Source: Hyphomicrobiales bacterium
GTDB lineage: Bacteria; Pseudomonadota; Alphaproteobacteria; Rhizobiales; Beijerinckiaceae
Length of the DNA stretch: 37,583 nucleotides
Reading direction: 5' to 3'
Assembly: GCA_027488155.1 (NCBI GenBank)
Contig: JAIYCE010000074.1
Coordinates: 1 to 37,583, forward strand
Shown here: in pieces, positions 24,064 to 32,895 of the stretch
Numbering within the stretch: position 1 is the first letter of the stretch
Layout of the letters: every line of letters starts with the position of its first letter
The notes under the pieces: generated by a model
Databases searched by the model: none
Told to the model about the DNA's origin: nothing
The model's input: only the letters and a program-made list of their open reading frames with translations
Made by a program: the position numbers and the translations under genes

Positions 24064-25851
24064 ATGACCACGAGCAGCGAAACAAGAGCATCCGCGCGCA
24101 TCGGCGCGTCGCCTTCCAAAAGGCGTGCGACGCTGGCGCGCATTGGAGAGCGTTTGCGTGCGTTCGGCCGTCTCGTTTTCGTACGCGCATCGTCGAGCCT
24201 CGTGCGCCGCATCGTCGTGCTCAATCTCGCCGGTCTCGTCGCCATGCTAGCGGGCATTCTCTATCTCAACCAATTCCGAGCAGGATTGATCGAAGCGCGC
24301 GTACAAAGCCTGAAGATTCAGGGCGAGATCATGGCAGGCGCAATCGCGTCATCCGCGACGGTGGAAGTGGATTCCATCACCATCGACCCTGACCGTCTGT
24401 TGCAATTGCAAGCCGGTGAATCGATTGGTGTGAGCGAGGAAATCCTGGAATTCTCCATTAATCCAGAGCGTGTTGCACCCCTGATGCGGCGGCTTGTGAC
24501 ACCTACACGCGTGCGGGCGCGCGTTTACGATCGCGAAGGGACGTTGTTGCTCGATTCACGCGCGCTTTATTCGCGCGGGGATATCTTGCGTTTCGATCTG
24601 CCGCCCCCTTCGCGAGAGGACACCACGTTTTTTGAGCGCTTATTTCTGCAAATCAAGAAAGTTCTCGGCTTCCGGCCACCCCCATTTTCGGAAGAGATCA
24701 TCGCAACAAATGGGCGCAACCTGGCGGAAGTGATGCGCGCATTGAGCGGCCAAACGGCGAGCCTCGAACGCACCAATGCACTGGGGCAGACGATCGTATC
24801 TGTGGCTATTCCGATTCAGCGTTTCCGCGCCGTGCGTGGTGTCTTGCTTTTGTCGACGCAAGGCGGCGACATCGACACGATCATCAGCGCCGAACGCATG
24901 GCGATCCTGCGCATTTTCGCAGTTGCTGCAGGAGTCATGTTGATTGTCTCCGCTCTTTTTGCCGGCACCATTGCGGGACCCATCCGTCGTCTTTCAGCAG
25001 CTGCCGATCGTGTACGGCGCGGCGTGAAAGCGCGCATCGAAATTCCCGATTTCACCGACCGCTCGGACGAAATCGGTCACTTGTCTGGCTCGCTGCGTGA
25101 CATGACACGCGCTCTCTATAACCGAATCGAAGCCATCGAAAGTTTTGCCGCTGACGTCGCCCATGAGCTCAAGAATCCACTTACCTCGTTGCGCAGTGCC
25201 GTGGAGACATTGCCACTCGCACGAAATGAGGAATCGCGTGCACGACTGCTCGCCATTATTCAGCACGATGTGCGCCGCCTCGATCGTCTGATTAGCGATA
25301 TTTCGGATGCATCGCGTCTCGACGCCGAACTCGCACGGACCGATACCGAGCCAGTCGATCTCGTCCGGCTCGCCGAAACGGTGATTGCGGTTCAGAACGA
25401 GGTAAAACGCGAAACCCCCGTATTCATCAGGCTCAGCATTGCGCCCCATCCAATGGGCCGCAACGCCTATATCGTACCGGGTCACGATCTCAGGCTTGGT
25501 CAAGTCCTGACCAACATCATCGACAATGCGTGCTCCTTTTCGCCCGAAGGCGGCGAAGTCCGCGTGTTCATGCAACGCGAGCCACAGGCCGTCACCATCA
25601 TCGTTGAAGATGACGGACCCGGCATTCCGCCCCATGCCCTGGAGCGGATCTTCGAGCGTTTCTATACTGATCGGCCTGAGGAGCAGGGGTTCGGCCAAAA
25701 TTCGGGGCTCGGCCTGTCGATTTCGCGCCAGATTGTCGAAGCCCATCGTGGCACGATCGCTGCTGAGAACCGGCTCGGGCCGGAAGATGCGGATGGCGAG
25801 GCCACACGCCTTGGGGCGCGCTTCCTTGTTCGCCTGCCGGTTCAAGGGTGA
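24064..25851 (+). CDS. chvG: ChvG-type sensor histidine kinase
   Basis: This 595-residue membrane sensor should phosphorylate ChvI. A basic cytoplasmic N-terminus precedes transmembrane helix 1 (about 50-69). A periplasmic sensor region of about 210 residues follows, then helix 2 (about 280-305) and a HAMP linker (about 305-352). The phosphorylated histidine is H367 in FAADVAHELKNPLTSL. The ATPase domain shows N484/N488 in NIIDNAC, the G1 box DDGPGIP at 516-522 and a G2 box NSGLGLSISRQIVEAH near 546-561. A periplasmic regulator ExoR, which holds ChvG inactive in rhizobia, is not encoded here. The hprK gene begins 3 bases after its stop, so the phosphotransferase genes downstream are probably cotranscribed. 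Confidence 0.95.
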   Translation: MTTSSETRASARIGASPSKRRATLARIGERLRAFGRLVFVRASSSLVRRIVVLNLAGLVAMLAGILYLNQFRAGLIEARVQSLKIQGEIMAGAIASSATVEVDSITIDPDRLLQLQAGESIGVSEEILEFSINPERVAPLMRRLVTPTRVRARVYDREGTLLLDSRALYSRGDILRFDLPPPSREDTTFFERLFLQIKKVLGFRPPPFSEEIIATNGRNLAEVMRALSGQTASLERTNALGQTIVSVAIPIQRFRAVRGVLLLSTQGGDIDTIISAERMAILRIFAVAAGVMLIVSALFAGTIAGPIRRLSAAADRVRRGVKARIEIPDFTDRSDEIGHLSGSLRDMTRALYNRIEAIESFAADVAHELKNPLTSLRSAVETLPLARNEESRARLLAIIQHDVRRLDRLISDISDASRLDAELARTDTEPVDLVRLAETVIAVQNEVKRETPVFIRLSIAPHPMGRNAYIVPGHDLRLGQVLTNIIDNACSFSPEGGEVRVFMQREPQAVTIIVEDDGPGIPPHALERIFERFYTDRPEEQGFGQNSGLGLSISRQIVEAHRGTIAAENRLGPEDADGEATRLGARFLVRLPVQG

Positions 25852-25854
25852 ACC

Positions 25855-26298
25855 ATGGCCGAAATTCACGCCGGATGTGTTGTGATCGGCGAGGCAGGGG
25901 TTCTCATCCGAGGCCCGTCCGGTAGCGGCAAAACGTGTCTTGCCCGCCGTCTCATCGCGGCAGCGAAAGCGCGCGGTCTGTTTGCCCGTCTGGTCGCCGA
26001 CGACCGCGTTGCCCTTTCTCTAGCCGGGGGCCGGTTAATTGGCCGCCCAAATCGGGCGATAGCGGGCAAAATGGAGGTTAGAGGGCTTGGCATTGTTGCA
26101 GCGCCGCATGAGGATGCGGCCGTCATCCGGTTGGTGGCGGATTGTGTGACGGACACGCCGCCCCGGCTACCGGAAGACGCTGTGCGGACAGTCATCATAG
26201 ACGGAGTCGCCTTGCCACGCGTCATCTCGCGCCATGGCAGCAGCGAACCGGTCTGGATCATGTTGGGTCTTGGCGACCTTACGATTCAGGATGAATGA
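25855..26298 (+). CDS. hprK: HPr kinase/phosphorylase, short alphaproteobacterial form
   Basis: HPrK phosphorylates HPr on its regulatory serine and removes that phosphate, linking carbon status to the PTS. This 147-residue protein has only the catalytic C-terminal half of the Gram-positive enzyme, the usual form in alphaproteobacteria. The Walker A motif is GPSGSGKT at residues 20-27. DDRVAL follows at about 49-54. The HPrK signature loop is EVRGLGI, near residues 74-80. Its target HPr, with the conserved serine, is encoded 0.5 kb downstream. It begins 3 bases after chvG, and a 130-bp gap without a visible gene separates it from the EIIA gene. Confidence 0.93.
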   Translation: MAEIHAGCVVIGEAGVLIRGPSGSGKTCLARRLIAAAKARGLFARLVADDRVALSLAGGRLIGRPNRAIAGKMEVRGLGIVAAPHEDAAVIRLVADCVTDTPPRLPEDAVRTVIIDGVALPRVISRHGSSEPVWIMLGLGDLTIQDE

Positions 26299-26428
26299 AA
26301 CTATCCGGACATAAAAAGCCTGAGCGGCACTGCGCCCCCTTGCGCTTCCGTTCGCGCTGCACAAAATGACGGCCTCGATTTTTGCCTGTCCGGCGCTACC
26401 CAGCCGGCTGGGCCGGAGAACGGATCGC

Positions 26429-26833
26429 ATGATCGGAATGGTGCTCGTGACCCACGGGCGGCTCGCGCTGGAATTCCGCGCGGCGCTTGAGCATGTCGTT
26501 GGCCCCCAATCGCAAATCGAGACGATCACGATTGGTCCCGATGACGATATGGATCAGCGCCGGCGCGATATCGTCGATGCCGTCAAGCGCGTCGATAGTG
26601 GCGACGGCGTGGTGGTGCTGACGGATATGTTCGGTGGCACGCCATCAAACCTGGCTCTGTCAGTGATGAATGGCGGCAAGACGGAAGTCGTCGCTGGTAT
26701 CAACCTGCCCATGTTGGTCAAGCTGGCGGGTTGTCGGCAGGATTGCGGCCTCGACCAAGCCGTCGTTCAGGCGCAAGATGCCGGGCGCAAATATATCAAT
26801 GTCGCAAGTCGCGTTCTGGCAGGGAAAGCATGA
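26429..26833 (+). CDS. PTS EIIA component, mannose family
   Basis: The 134-residue protein is an EIIA-Man domain, here most likely a regulatory phosphate acceptor rather than part of a sugar transporter, because no EIIB, EIIC or EIID genes adjoin it. The active histidine is H9 in MVLVTHGRLA. The VVLTDMFGGTPSNLAL segment at about 65-80 is a second family hallmark. I chose the ATG at 26429, with GGAGAA about 9 bases upstream, over a longer frame from 26366. Its stop overlaps the HPr start as ATGA. Together with HPr and HPrK it belongs to the incomplete PTS typical of alphaproteobacteria; EI/PtsP must be elsewhere. Confidence 0.92.
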   Translation: MIGMVLVTHGRLALEFRAALEHVVGPQSQIETITIGPDDDMDQRRRDIVDAVKRVDSGDGVVVLTDMFGGTPSNLALSVMNGGKTEVVAGINLPMLVKLAGCRQDCGLDQAVVQAQDAGRKYINVASRVLAGKA

Positions 26834-27153
26834 TGAATGGCATGCAAGAGGAAGACTGCCCGCCGGCCCCAGTGCGTGAAGGGGCACTCTCTCGCGAATT
26901 GCCGATCATCAATAAAAAGGGGCTGCACGCTCGCGCTACCGCCAAATTCGTGCAGTGCGTGGACCAGTTCGACGCCGATATCACAGTCACACGCTGCGCC
27001 GAAACCGTGGGCGGCACCTCGATCATGGGCATCCTGACACTGGGGGCCGGACAAGGAACGACCATCACCGTCTCCGCCCTCGGCCCGCAAGCCCAGGAAG
27101 CCATCGATGCGCTGACAGCGCTGGTTGCCGATCGCTTCGGCGAAGAAGAGTAG
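26830..27153 (+). CDS. ptsH: Phosphocarrier protein HPr
   Basis: HPr carries a phosphate from enzyme I to EIIA. The protein shows the active-site histidine H33 in NKKGLHARATAKF and the HPrK-target serine S64 in GGTSIMGILTL, so both phosphorylation sites are kept. It has 107 residues, about 18 longer at the N-terminus than a typical HPr; the extra part (MMNGMQEEDCPPAPVREG) is acidic and proline-containing. The ATG at 26830 overlaps the EIIA stop as ATGA; the next ATG (26833) or a later start would shorten the extension. The 116-bp gap to ahcY holds a promoter and operator-like repeat, so the operon probably ends here. No strong terminator is seen. Confidence 0.92.
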   Translation: MMNGMQEEDCPPAPVREGALSRELPIINKKGLHARATAKFVQCVDQFDADITVTRCAETVGGTSIMGILTLGAGQGTTITVSALGPQAQEAIDALTALVADRFGEEE

Positions 27154-27182
27154 CGATCGGTATTCTTCTGCTCCCATATCAC

Positions 27183-27198
27183 ATAAAGATTTCTTTAT
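27183..27198. promoter_or_regulatory. Inverted repeat upstream of the ahcY promoter
   Basis: ATAAAGA-TT-TCTTTAT is a perfect 7-2-7 inverted repeat, 72 bases before ahcY and just upstream of a plausible -35 element. ArsR-type regulators that sense SAH or SAM levels bind ATAAAG-like palindromes before methyl-cycle genes in some alphaproteobacteria, as I recall. The assignment is inference; no regulator gene is in the window. Confidence 0.5.
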
Positions 27199-27205
27199 AT
27201 CTTGA

Positions 27206-27234
27206 TTGCTCTCTTTGTGAGGGCCTGCTATAGA
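27206..27234 (+). promoter_or_regulatory. Putative sigma-70 promoter of ahcY
   Basis: TTGCTC (27206-27211) and TATAGA (27229-27234) are separated by 17 bases. The predicted start near 27241 would give a leader of about 30 bases, too short for a SAH riboswitch. The -35 matches only TTG well, consistent with regulation by the adjacent repeat. Confidence 0.4.
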
Positions 27235-27269
27235 CCCGGCCTGCCATCTATCCTCAGCCCGGGTGTTCC

Positions 27270-28676
27270 ATGAGCCATCATTTCAACGATTACCGCATTG
27301 CCGATATCGGCCTCGCCGATTGGGGTCGCAAGGAAATTGCCATCGCCGAGACCGAGATGCCCGGTCTGATGGCCGTGCGCGCTGAATATGGTCCAGCGCA
27401 GCCCCTTAAGGGCGCCCGCATCGCCGGTTCACTTCACATGACGATCCAGACGGCGGTTCTGATCGAGACGCTAAAAGCGCTCGGCGCCGATGTCCGCTGG
27501 GCTTCGTGCAATATCTATTCGACGCAGGACCATGCCGCCGCCGCGATTGCGGCATCCGGTACGCCGGTATTCGCCATCAAGGGCGAGAACCTGGAAGATT
27601 ATTGGGATTACACCCACAAGATCTTCGAATGGGGTGATGGCGGCACGCCGAACATGATCCTCGACGATGGCGGTGACGCAACGCTTCTCATTCATCTCGG
27701 CATGCGCGCTGAAAAAGGTGACACGGCCTTCCTCGATACCGCTACGAACGAAGAAGAAGAAGTCCTCTACGCTTCGATCAAGAAACGCCTGAAGTCGAAC
27801 CCGGGCTGGTATACGCGCAATGGCGAAGCCATCAAAGGCGTGACAGAAGAAACCACGACGGGCGTGCACCGCCTCTACATCATGGAACGCGAAGGCAAAC
27901 TGCTCTTCCCGGCCATCAATGTGAACGACAGCGTCACGAAATCGAAATTCGACAATCTCTATGGCTGCCGTGAATCGCTCGTCGACGGCATCCGCCGCGG
28001 TACCGACGCAATGATGGCCGGAAAAGTGGCCATGGTTGCGGGTTTTGGCGATGTCGGCAAGGGTTCGGCCGCCTCGCTGCGCAGCGCCGGTTGCCGCGTG
28101 CTCGTGTCGGAAATCGATCCGATCTGCGCGTTGCAGGCCGCGATGGAAGGTTATGAAGTCACGACCATGGAAGACGCCGCACCGCGCGCAGACATCTTCG
28201 TGACTGCTACAGGCAATGTCGATGTCATCACGGTTGACCATATGCGCGCGATGAAAGACCGCGCCATCGTCTGCAATATCGGACATTTCGACTCTGAAAT
28301 TCAGATCGGTGCGCTCAAGAACTTCAAATGGCACAATGTGAAGCCGCAGGTCGACGAAGTTGAATTCGCGGACGGCAAGCGCATCATCGTCTTGTCGGAA
28401 GGCCGCCTTGTGAACCTTGGCAATGCCACCGGTCACCCATCTTTCGTGATGTCGGCGTCCTTCACCAACCAGACGTTGGCGCAGATCGAACTGTGGACGA
28501 AACAGGGTCAATATGACCGCAAGGTCTTCACGCTGCCTAAGCACCTCGACGAAAAGGTCGCGGCACTTCACCTCGACAAGATCGGCGTGAAGCTGACAAA
28601 GTTGAACGACAAGCAGGCGGATTATCTTGGCCTGCCACAGCAAGGCCCCTACAAACCCGATCATTATCGCTACTGA
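27270..28676 (+). CDS. ahcY: Adenosylhomocysteinase (SAH hydrolase)
   Basis: This cytoplasmic enzyme splits S-adenosylhomocysteine to homocysteine and adenosine, relieving product inhibition of methyltransferases. The 468-residue protein has the usual bacterial length, including the insert around 150-190. The NAD-binding motif is [10 protein letters not shown] at residues 258-267. Other signatures are [13 protein letters not shown] (56-68), the [15 protein letters not shown] region (79-93) and the C-terminal KPDHYRY. It probably has its own promoter, because a 116-bp gap with an operator-like repeat separates it from ptsH. A strong terminator follows. The position between ptsH and a DivL-type kinase is part of the conserved alphaproteobacterial order. 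Confidence 0.98.
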   Translation: MSHHFNDYRIADIGLADWGRKEIAIAETEMPGLMAVRAEYGPAQPLKGARIAGSLHMTIQTAVLIETLKALGADVRWASCNIYSTQDHAAAAIAASGTPVFAIKGENLEDYWDYTHKIFEWGDGGTPNMILDDGGDATLLIHLGMRAEKGDTAFLDTATNEEEEVLYASIKKRLKSNPGWYTRNGEAIKGVTEETTTGVHRLYIMEREGKLLFPAINVNDSVTKSKFDNLYGCRESLVDGIRRGTDAMMAGKVAMVAGFGDVGKGSAASLRSAGCRVLVSEIDPICALQAAMEGYEVTTMEDAAPRADIFVTATGNVDVITVDHMRAMKDRAIVCNIGHFDSEIQIGALKNFKWHNVKPQVDEVEFADGKRIIVLSEGRLVNLGNATGHPSFVMSASFTNQTLAQIELWTKQGQYDRKVFTLPKHLDEKVAALHLDKIGVKLTKLNDKQADYLGLPQQGPYKPDHYRY

Positions 28677-28699
28677 TCCGGTTTCAGCCGACACTTTCG

Positions 28700-28726
28700 A
28701 ACCCCCGCCCTGTGCGGGGGTTTTTT
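28700..28726 (+). terminator. Intrinsic terminator after ahcY
   Basis: AACCCCCGC and GCGGGGGTT form a 9-bp stem with a 5-base loop and are followed by TTTTTT. It lies 23 bases beyond the ahcY stop and isolates ahcY from the DivL-like gene. Confidence 0.93.
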
Positions 28727-28857
28727 CTATCCGCCTCGTTGCGGAAAACGTGGTTAATCGGGGGTTAACTCTTCCGCCTTATCACAGGGCGGGGCAAACT
28801 CGCCGTAGCGATTCGTATCCCTTGCGGGGCGTAATCATCGGCAAAACGGAACCGGGC

Positions 28858-31329
28858 ATGAGGCAAGCAGAGACGCGCCAAGCGGGCCGCGCGCACGCAA
28901 AAGCGGCGCTGGTCGGCACAGCATGTCTTTTGTCGAGCACTGGCCTCGGCACAAGCCCAGCATTGGCTGCAACGCTGACGCCCGAAACGGCTGCGGGGAT
29001 CGCGCTCTTCGGCGGTGTGGCATTGGCTGCTGCGGGTTTTGCGTCAGCCTATTTCCGGTTGGCTCGCCAAAATGCCCAACGCGAGCGTGACTGGATGGCG
29101 CGCCAAGAAGCGCTGCGGTCGGAGCGCGACAGAGCCGCACTTCTTCTCGCTGCAGATCCACAAATCATCGTTATCTGGAGCGATCCGCGTAGCGAGCCCA
29201 CCATCACGGGGGATATCGCGCTTGCAAGCGGCGGCCATCCACGCGTGCGTATTCTGAATTTTGAAAGCTGGCTCTCGGCGTCCGACGCAGCGACGATGGA
29301 CGCAGCCATCGCAGCGTTGAAGGAAAGCGGTGAACCGTTCCGCCACACCGTTCAGACGCAAGGCCATGCTTTTTTCGACTGTGAAGGCCGAGCGATTGCC
29401 GGACAGGCCGTTTTGCGCATCCGCGAGATGACAGGCGTGGCTCGCATCGCGCATGAGCGCAAGGTGGCGCTCGATGTCGCCGAGCGCGAGAACCAAGCGC
29501 TTTTGTCCATTCTTGACGCTTTACCGGCCCCCGCCTGGCGGCGGGATCGGCGCGGGAATCTCGTGTTCGTCAACCGCGCCTACACCGCCGCTGTCGAAGC
29601 TGAGAGCGCAAGCGAGACCATCAGCCGCGGACTTGAATGGCTCGAAAGGCCGGTGCGCGATAAGGCGGCGCATGCCGCCAGTGAAGGACGTGTCTTTCAG
29701 GCGCGCGTGTCCGCAATTTTCGCCGGGCGAAGGGGTTTTGCCGATATCCATGAATGGCCGTCAGGCGAAGGTCGGTTCGGATTGGCGATCGACGTGTCCG
29801 ACCATGAAACCTTGCGCACGGCCATGGCGCGCGAATCCGAAAGCCACATCCGCACGCTCGACCAAGTGCCGACCGCGATCGCGATCTTCGATGGACAGAT
29901 GCGACTGACCTTCTGCAATGCAGCGTTTCGCGATCTGTGGGGGCTTGAGCCGAGTTTCATCGGATCCATGCCGCAGGAAAGCGAATTGCTCGACCAGTTG
30001 CGCACCAACCGGCGCTTGCCGGAACAGGCCGATTTTAAAAGCTGGAAGCAGGATTTTCTCGATGCCTATCGCGCCATCGAAACGCGCGAAGCGATTTGGC
30101 ATTTGCCGGACAATCGTACGCTACGCGTCGTGACCAATGCCAACCCGCAAGGCGGCGTCACGCGCCTCTTCGACGACGTGACCGAGCGTTTCCGCCTCGC
30201 CTCGCAATTCACGGCGCTGAGCCGCGTGCAGAGCGAAACCATCGACACGCTGCGCGAAGGCGTTGCCGTGTTCGGCACCGATGGCCGCCTCAAGCTGCAT
30301 AACAGCGCCTTTGCCGAACTCTGGTCGCTCGACGATGCGTTGATCGGGACCGGGCCACACATCGACGATATCATCGCTGCATCACGTCCACTCTTTGACA
30401 AGGCCGATGAATGGGCCGTACTTCGCGGTGCCGTAGCCGGATTGCATGACCGGCGCAGTTCCATACTGCGCCGCTTCGAGCGCAAGGATGGCTCCGTACT
30501 CGATTGTGCAACCGCACCCCTCTCAGATGGTGCGACACTCATCACCTTTTCCGACGTGACAGCCAGCGTGAACATCGAACGCGCGCTGAAGGAACGTGCA
30601 GAGGCGCTCGAAACCGCAGGCGAATTGCGCGACCGTTTCGTTCACCATGTGTCCTATGAATTACGCTCGCCACTTACTAATGTGATCGGATTCACCGATC
30701 TTCTCTCCGCTGGAATGGTTGGCGCGCTCAACGAAAAGCAACAGGATTATGTCGGCCATATCCAGCAATCGTCGAAAGCATTGATGGCCTTGATCGACGA
30801 CATTCTTGATCTCGCCTCGCTCGACACCGGCGAATTGCGGCTAAATGCAGAAGAAACCGATATTTCGGAAACGATTGAATCGGCAGTGGCAGGCGTGCGG
30901 GACAGGCTCGCCGAATCGCATCTTCTTCTCACACTCGATGTGCCCAGCGATATCGGACGATTCATGGCCGATGGCAAAAGGGTCAGGCAAATTCTGTTCA
31001 ACCTACTGTCAAACGCCGTTGGCTTTAGCCGTGCCGGTGGGCGCATCACCGTGCGCGCACGCCGCGACGAAGACGATCACGTTCTGCTCAGTGTCGAAGA
31101 TGAAGGGCGCGGCATTCCAGCCGACCTGATCGAACGCGTGTTCGACCGGTTCGAAACGCAAACGAAAGGCACGAAGCATCGTGGCCCCGGATTGGGTCTT
31201 TCGCTGGTGCGCGCCTTCGTCGAATTGCACGGTGGACATGTTCGAATCGAATCCGTTCCCGATAAGGGAACGAAAGTCATTTGCTTGTTTCCGGCTGGAG
31301 GCGTTCCTAGCCGCGCTGCCGCAGAGTAG
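28858..31329 (+). CDS. divL: DivL-like atypical sensor kinase with Tyr at the H-box
   Basis: The 823-residue protein has a membrane helix at about residues 44-64, after a possible signal-like hydrophobic stretch (16-38). A coiled segment and several PAS-type domains (about 90-200, 210-320, 330-440, 455-570) follow. The dimerisation box reads FVHHVSYELRSPLTN, with Y600 where phosphorylated His stands in ordinary kinases. That is the hallmark of DivL, the cell-cycle regulator that controls CckA and reads DivK. The ATPase domain is intact: N box NLLSNA (715-720), G1 DEGRGIP (748-754), G2 GPGLGLSL (776-783). I chose the ATG at 28858 because the longer frame runs back through ahcY and its terminator; the ribosome-binding site (CGGA) is weak. 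A tsaE-amgK gene follows 9 bases on. Confidence 0.88.
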   Translation: MRQAETRQAGRAHAKAALVGTACLLSSTGLGTSPALAATLTPETAAGIALFGGVALAAAGFASAYFRLARQNAQRERDWMARQEALRSERDRAALLLAADPQIIVIWSDPRSEPTITGDIALASGGHPRVRILNFESWLSASDAATMDAAIAALKESGEPFRHTVQTQGHAFFDCEGRAIAGQAVLRIREMTGVARIAHERKVALDVAERENQALLSILDALPAPAWRRDRRGNLVFVNRAYTAAVEAESASETISRGLEWLERPVRDKAAHAASEGRVFQARVSAIFAGRRGFADIHEWPSGEGRFGLAIDVSDHETLRTAMARESESHIRTLDQVPTAIAIFDGQMRLTFCNAAFRDLWGLEPSFIGSMPQESELLDQLRTNRRLPEQADFKSWKQDFLDAYRAIETREAIWHLPDNRTLRVVTNANPQGGVTRLFDDVTERFRLASQFTALSRVQSETIDTLREGVAVFGTDGRLKLHNSAFAELWSLDDALIGTGPHIDDIIAASRPLFDKADEWAVLRGAVAGLHDRRSSILRRFERKDGSVLDCATAPLSDGATLITFSDVTASVNIERALKERAEALETAGELRDRFVHHVSYELRSPLTNVIGFTDLLSAGMVGALNEKQQDYVGHIQQSSKALMALIDDILDLASLDTGELRLNAEETDISETIESAVAGVRDRLAESHLLLTLDVPSDIGRFMADGKRVRQILFNLLSNAVGFSRAGGRITVRARRDEDDHVLLSVEDEGRGIPADLIERVFDRFETQTKGTKHRGPGLGLSLVRAFVELHGGHVRIESVPDKGTKVICLFPAGGVPSRAAAE

Positions 31330-31338
31330 AGTTGATTC

Positions 31339-32892
31339 ATGGTTGTTGCTTCCCACACCTCGCCTTTACCACACGCTGAATGGACGATGACCGTCACTGA
31401 CGAGGCCGGCACGGCGCGCATCGCAACCGCGATTGCCGCCTCGCTCAAGGCTGGCCAAATCGTCACGCTCTCGGGCGAGCTTGGCGCTGGGAAAACGGCC
31501 TTTGCACGCGCGCTGATCCGCAATCTCACCGGCGATTCCGCGCTTGAAGTGCCAAGCCCTACCTTCACCCTGATGCAATTCTACGATGGCACATCTTTTC
31601 CGATCGTTCATGCCGATTTCTATCGCGTGAATTCTGCCGATGAACTCGACGAACTCGGCTTCGACGAGACGCTCGACCGTGCGCTTCTGATCGTTGAATG
31701 GGCCGAGCGCGTGGGCGTGCTCGATACGGCCGAGCGACTCGATATACGCCTTGCCAACGATCCGTCGCTGGGGCCGCACGGGCGCCGCATCACGCTGACA
31801 GGCTATGGCCATTTCGCCGAGGGCATTGCGCGCTCGCGCAGAATAGAGGATTTCCTCGAAGCGAGCGGACGCGGCGGCACGCGCCGCGTACCGGTGCAAG
31901 GTGATGCATCAACACGCGCGTATGAACGGTTGATCCTACCCGATGGCCGCAGCGAAATCCTTATGATTGCGCCAAAACGGCCCGATGGACCGCCCGTACG
32001 CGCCGGAAAATCCTACAGCGCCATTGCCCACCTTGCTGAAAGCGTCCACGCTTTCGTCGCTATCGCCAATGGCTTGCGCGCGCAGGATTTAAGTGCGCCG
32101 GCGATCTTATCGGCCAATCTCGATGCTGGCCTGTTGCTGGTCGAGGATCTCGGCAGCGAAGGTGTCATCGATGCCGAACGCAAGCCGATCCGCGAGCGTT
32201 ATGAGGTGGCGATCGACGCGCTCCTGCATCTGCATGAAGAAACGCTGCCCGACATTCTGCCGGTGGCTGGGACAGAGACCTACACAATCCCACCCTATGA
32301 TCTGGACGCGATGCTGATTGAGGTGGAATTGCTGCTCGATTGGTATGCGCCCCATATCGCCAAGACCGAAGTGTCCGGTTCAATGCGCGGCCATTTCGTC
32401 AGGCTGTGGCGGGAGGCGCTCACCTTCCTCGAGAGCCAACCCAAAACATGGGTGCTGCGCGATTATCATTCGCCCAATCTGATCTGGCTGCCTCAGCGCG
32501 AGAGCGTGAAGCGTATCGGCATCATCGATTTTCAGGATGCGCTGATCGGCCCGCCCGCTTATGACGTCGTATCGCTGGCGCAGGATGCGCGGATCGCGGT
32601 TGACGAAGAAACCGAGCTTGCCCTGTTTGCACGCTATGTTATGGGACGGCGCAAGGCGGATGCCGCCTTCGATGCCGCTGCATTCGGGCAGGTCTATGCA
32701 CTCATGGGCGCGCAACGTGCGACAAAAATTCTCGGGATTTTTGCGCGGCTCGATAAACGCGACGGCAAGCCAGCCTATCTCAAACATTTGTCACAAATCA
32801 CAGCTTATCTCCGCCGCAATCTTCGCCACGAATCGCTGGCGGATCTCTCTGTGTGGTACGATACCTACCTCCCTCAACTGGTTAGGGACTAA
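31339..32892 (+). CDS. Fused TsaE ATPase and AmgK-type sugar kinase
   Basis: The 517-residue protein joins two enzymes. Residues about 15-165 are TsaE, the ATPase that drives the TsaBCD complex in tRNA t6A37 synthesis. They show Walker A GELGAGKT at 46-53, the PSPTFTL segment and the HADFYR and EWAERV motifs. Residues about 180-515 form an aminoglycoside-phosphotransferase-like kinase with catalytic loop VLRDYHSPNLIWL and metal-binding IIDFQDALIGPPAYDV. It resembles AmgK, which phosphorylates MurNAc and GlcNAc at the anomeric carbon in peptidoglycan recycling. The fusion is common in alphaproteobacteria. murU, encoding the next step, starts 3 bases later, which supports AmgK. The start at 31339 is uncertain; an ATG at 31387 would still keep both domains. 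Confidence 0.9.
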   Translation: MVVASHTSPLPHAEWTMTVTDEAGTARIATAIAASLKAGQIVTLSGELGAGKTAFARALIRNLTGDSALEVPSPTFTLMQFYDGTSFPIVHADFYRVNSADELDELGFDETLDRALLIVEWAERVGVLDTAERLDIRLANDPSLGPHGRRITLTGYGHFAEGIARSRRIEDFLEASGRGGTRRVPVQGDASTRAYERLILPDGRSEILMIAPKRPDGPPVRAGKSYSAIAHLAESVHAFVAIANGLRAQDLSAPAILSANLDAGLLLVEDLGSEGVIDAERKPIRERYEVAIDALLHLHEETLPDILPVAGTETYTIPPYDLDAMLIEVELLLDWYAPHIAKTEVSGSMRGHFVRLWREALTFLESQPKTWVLRDYHSPNLIWLPQRESVKRIGIIDFQDALIGPPAYDVVSLAQDARIAVDEETELALFARYVMGRRKADAAFDAAAFGQVYALMGAQRATKILGIFARLDKRDGKPAYLKHLSQITAYLRRNLRHESLADLSVWYDTYLPQLVRD

Positions 32893-32895
32893 ACG

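Noticed and set aside
27154-27269. SAH or SAM riboswitch upstream of ahcY
   Set aside because: The predicted promoter leaves only about 30 bases of leader. I found no conserved riboswitch core, and the visible dyad lies upstream of the -35.
28627-28857. 77-residue N-terminal extension of the DivL-like kinase
   Set aside because: It overlaps the 3' end of ahcY in another frame and crosses the strong ahcY terminator.
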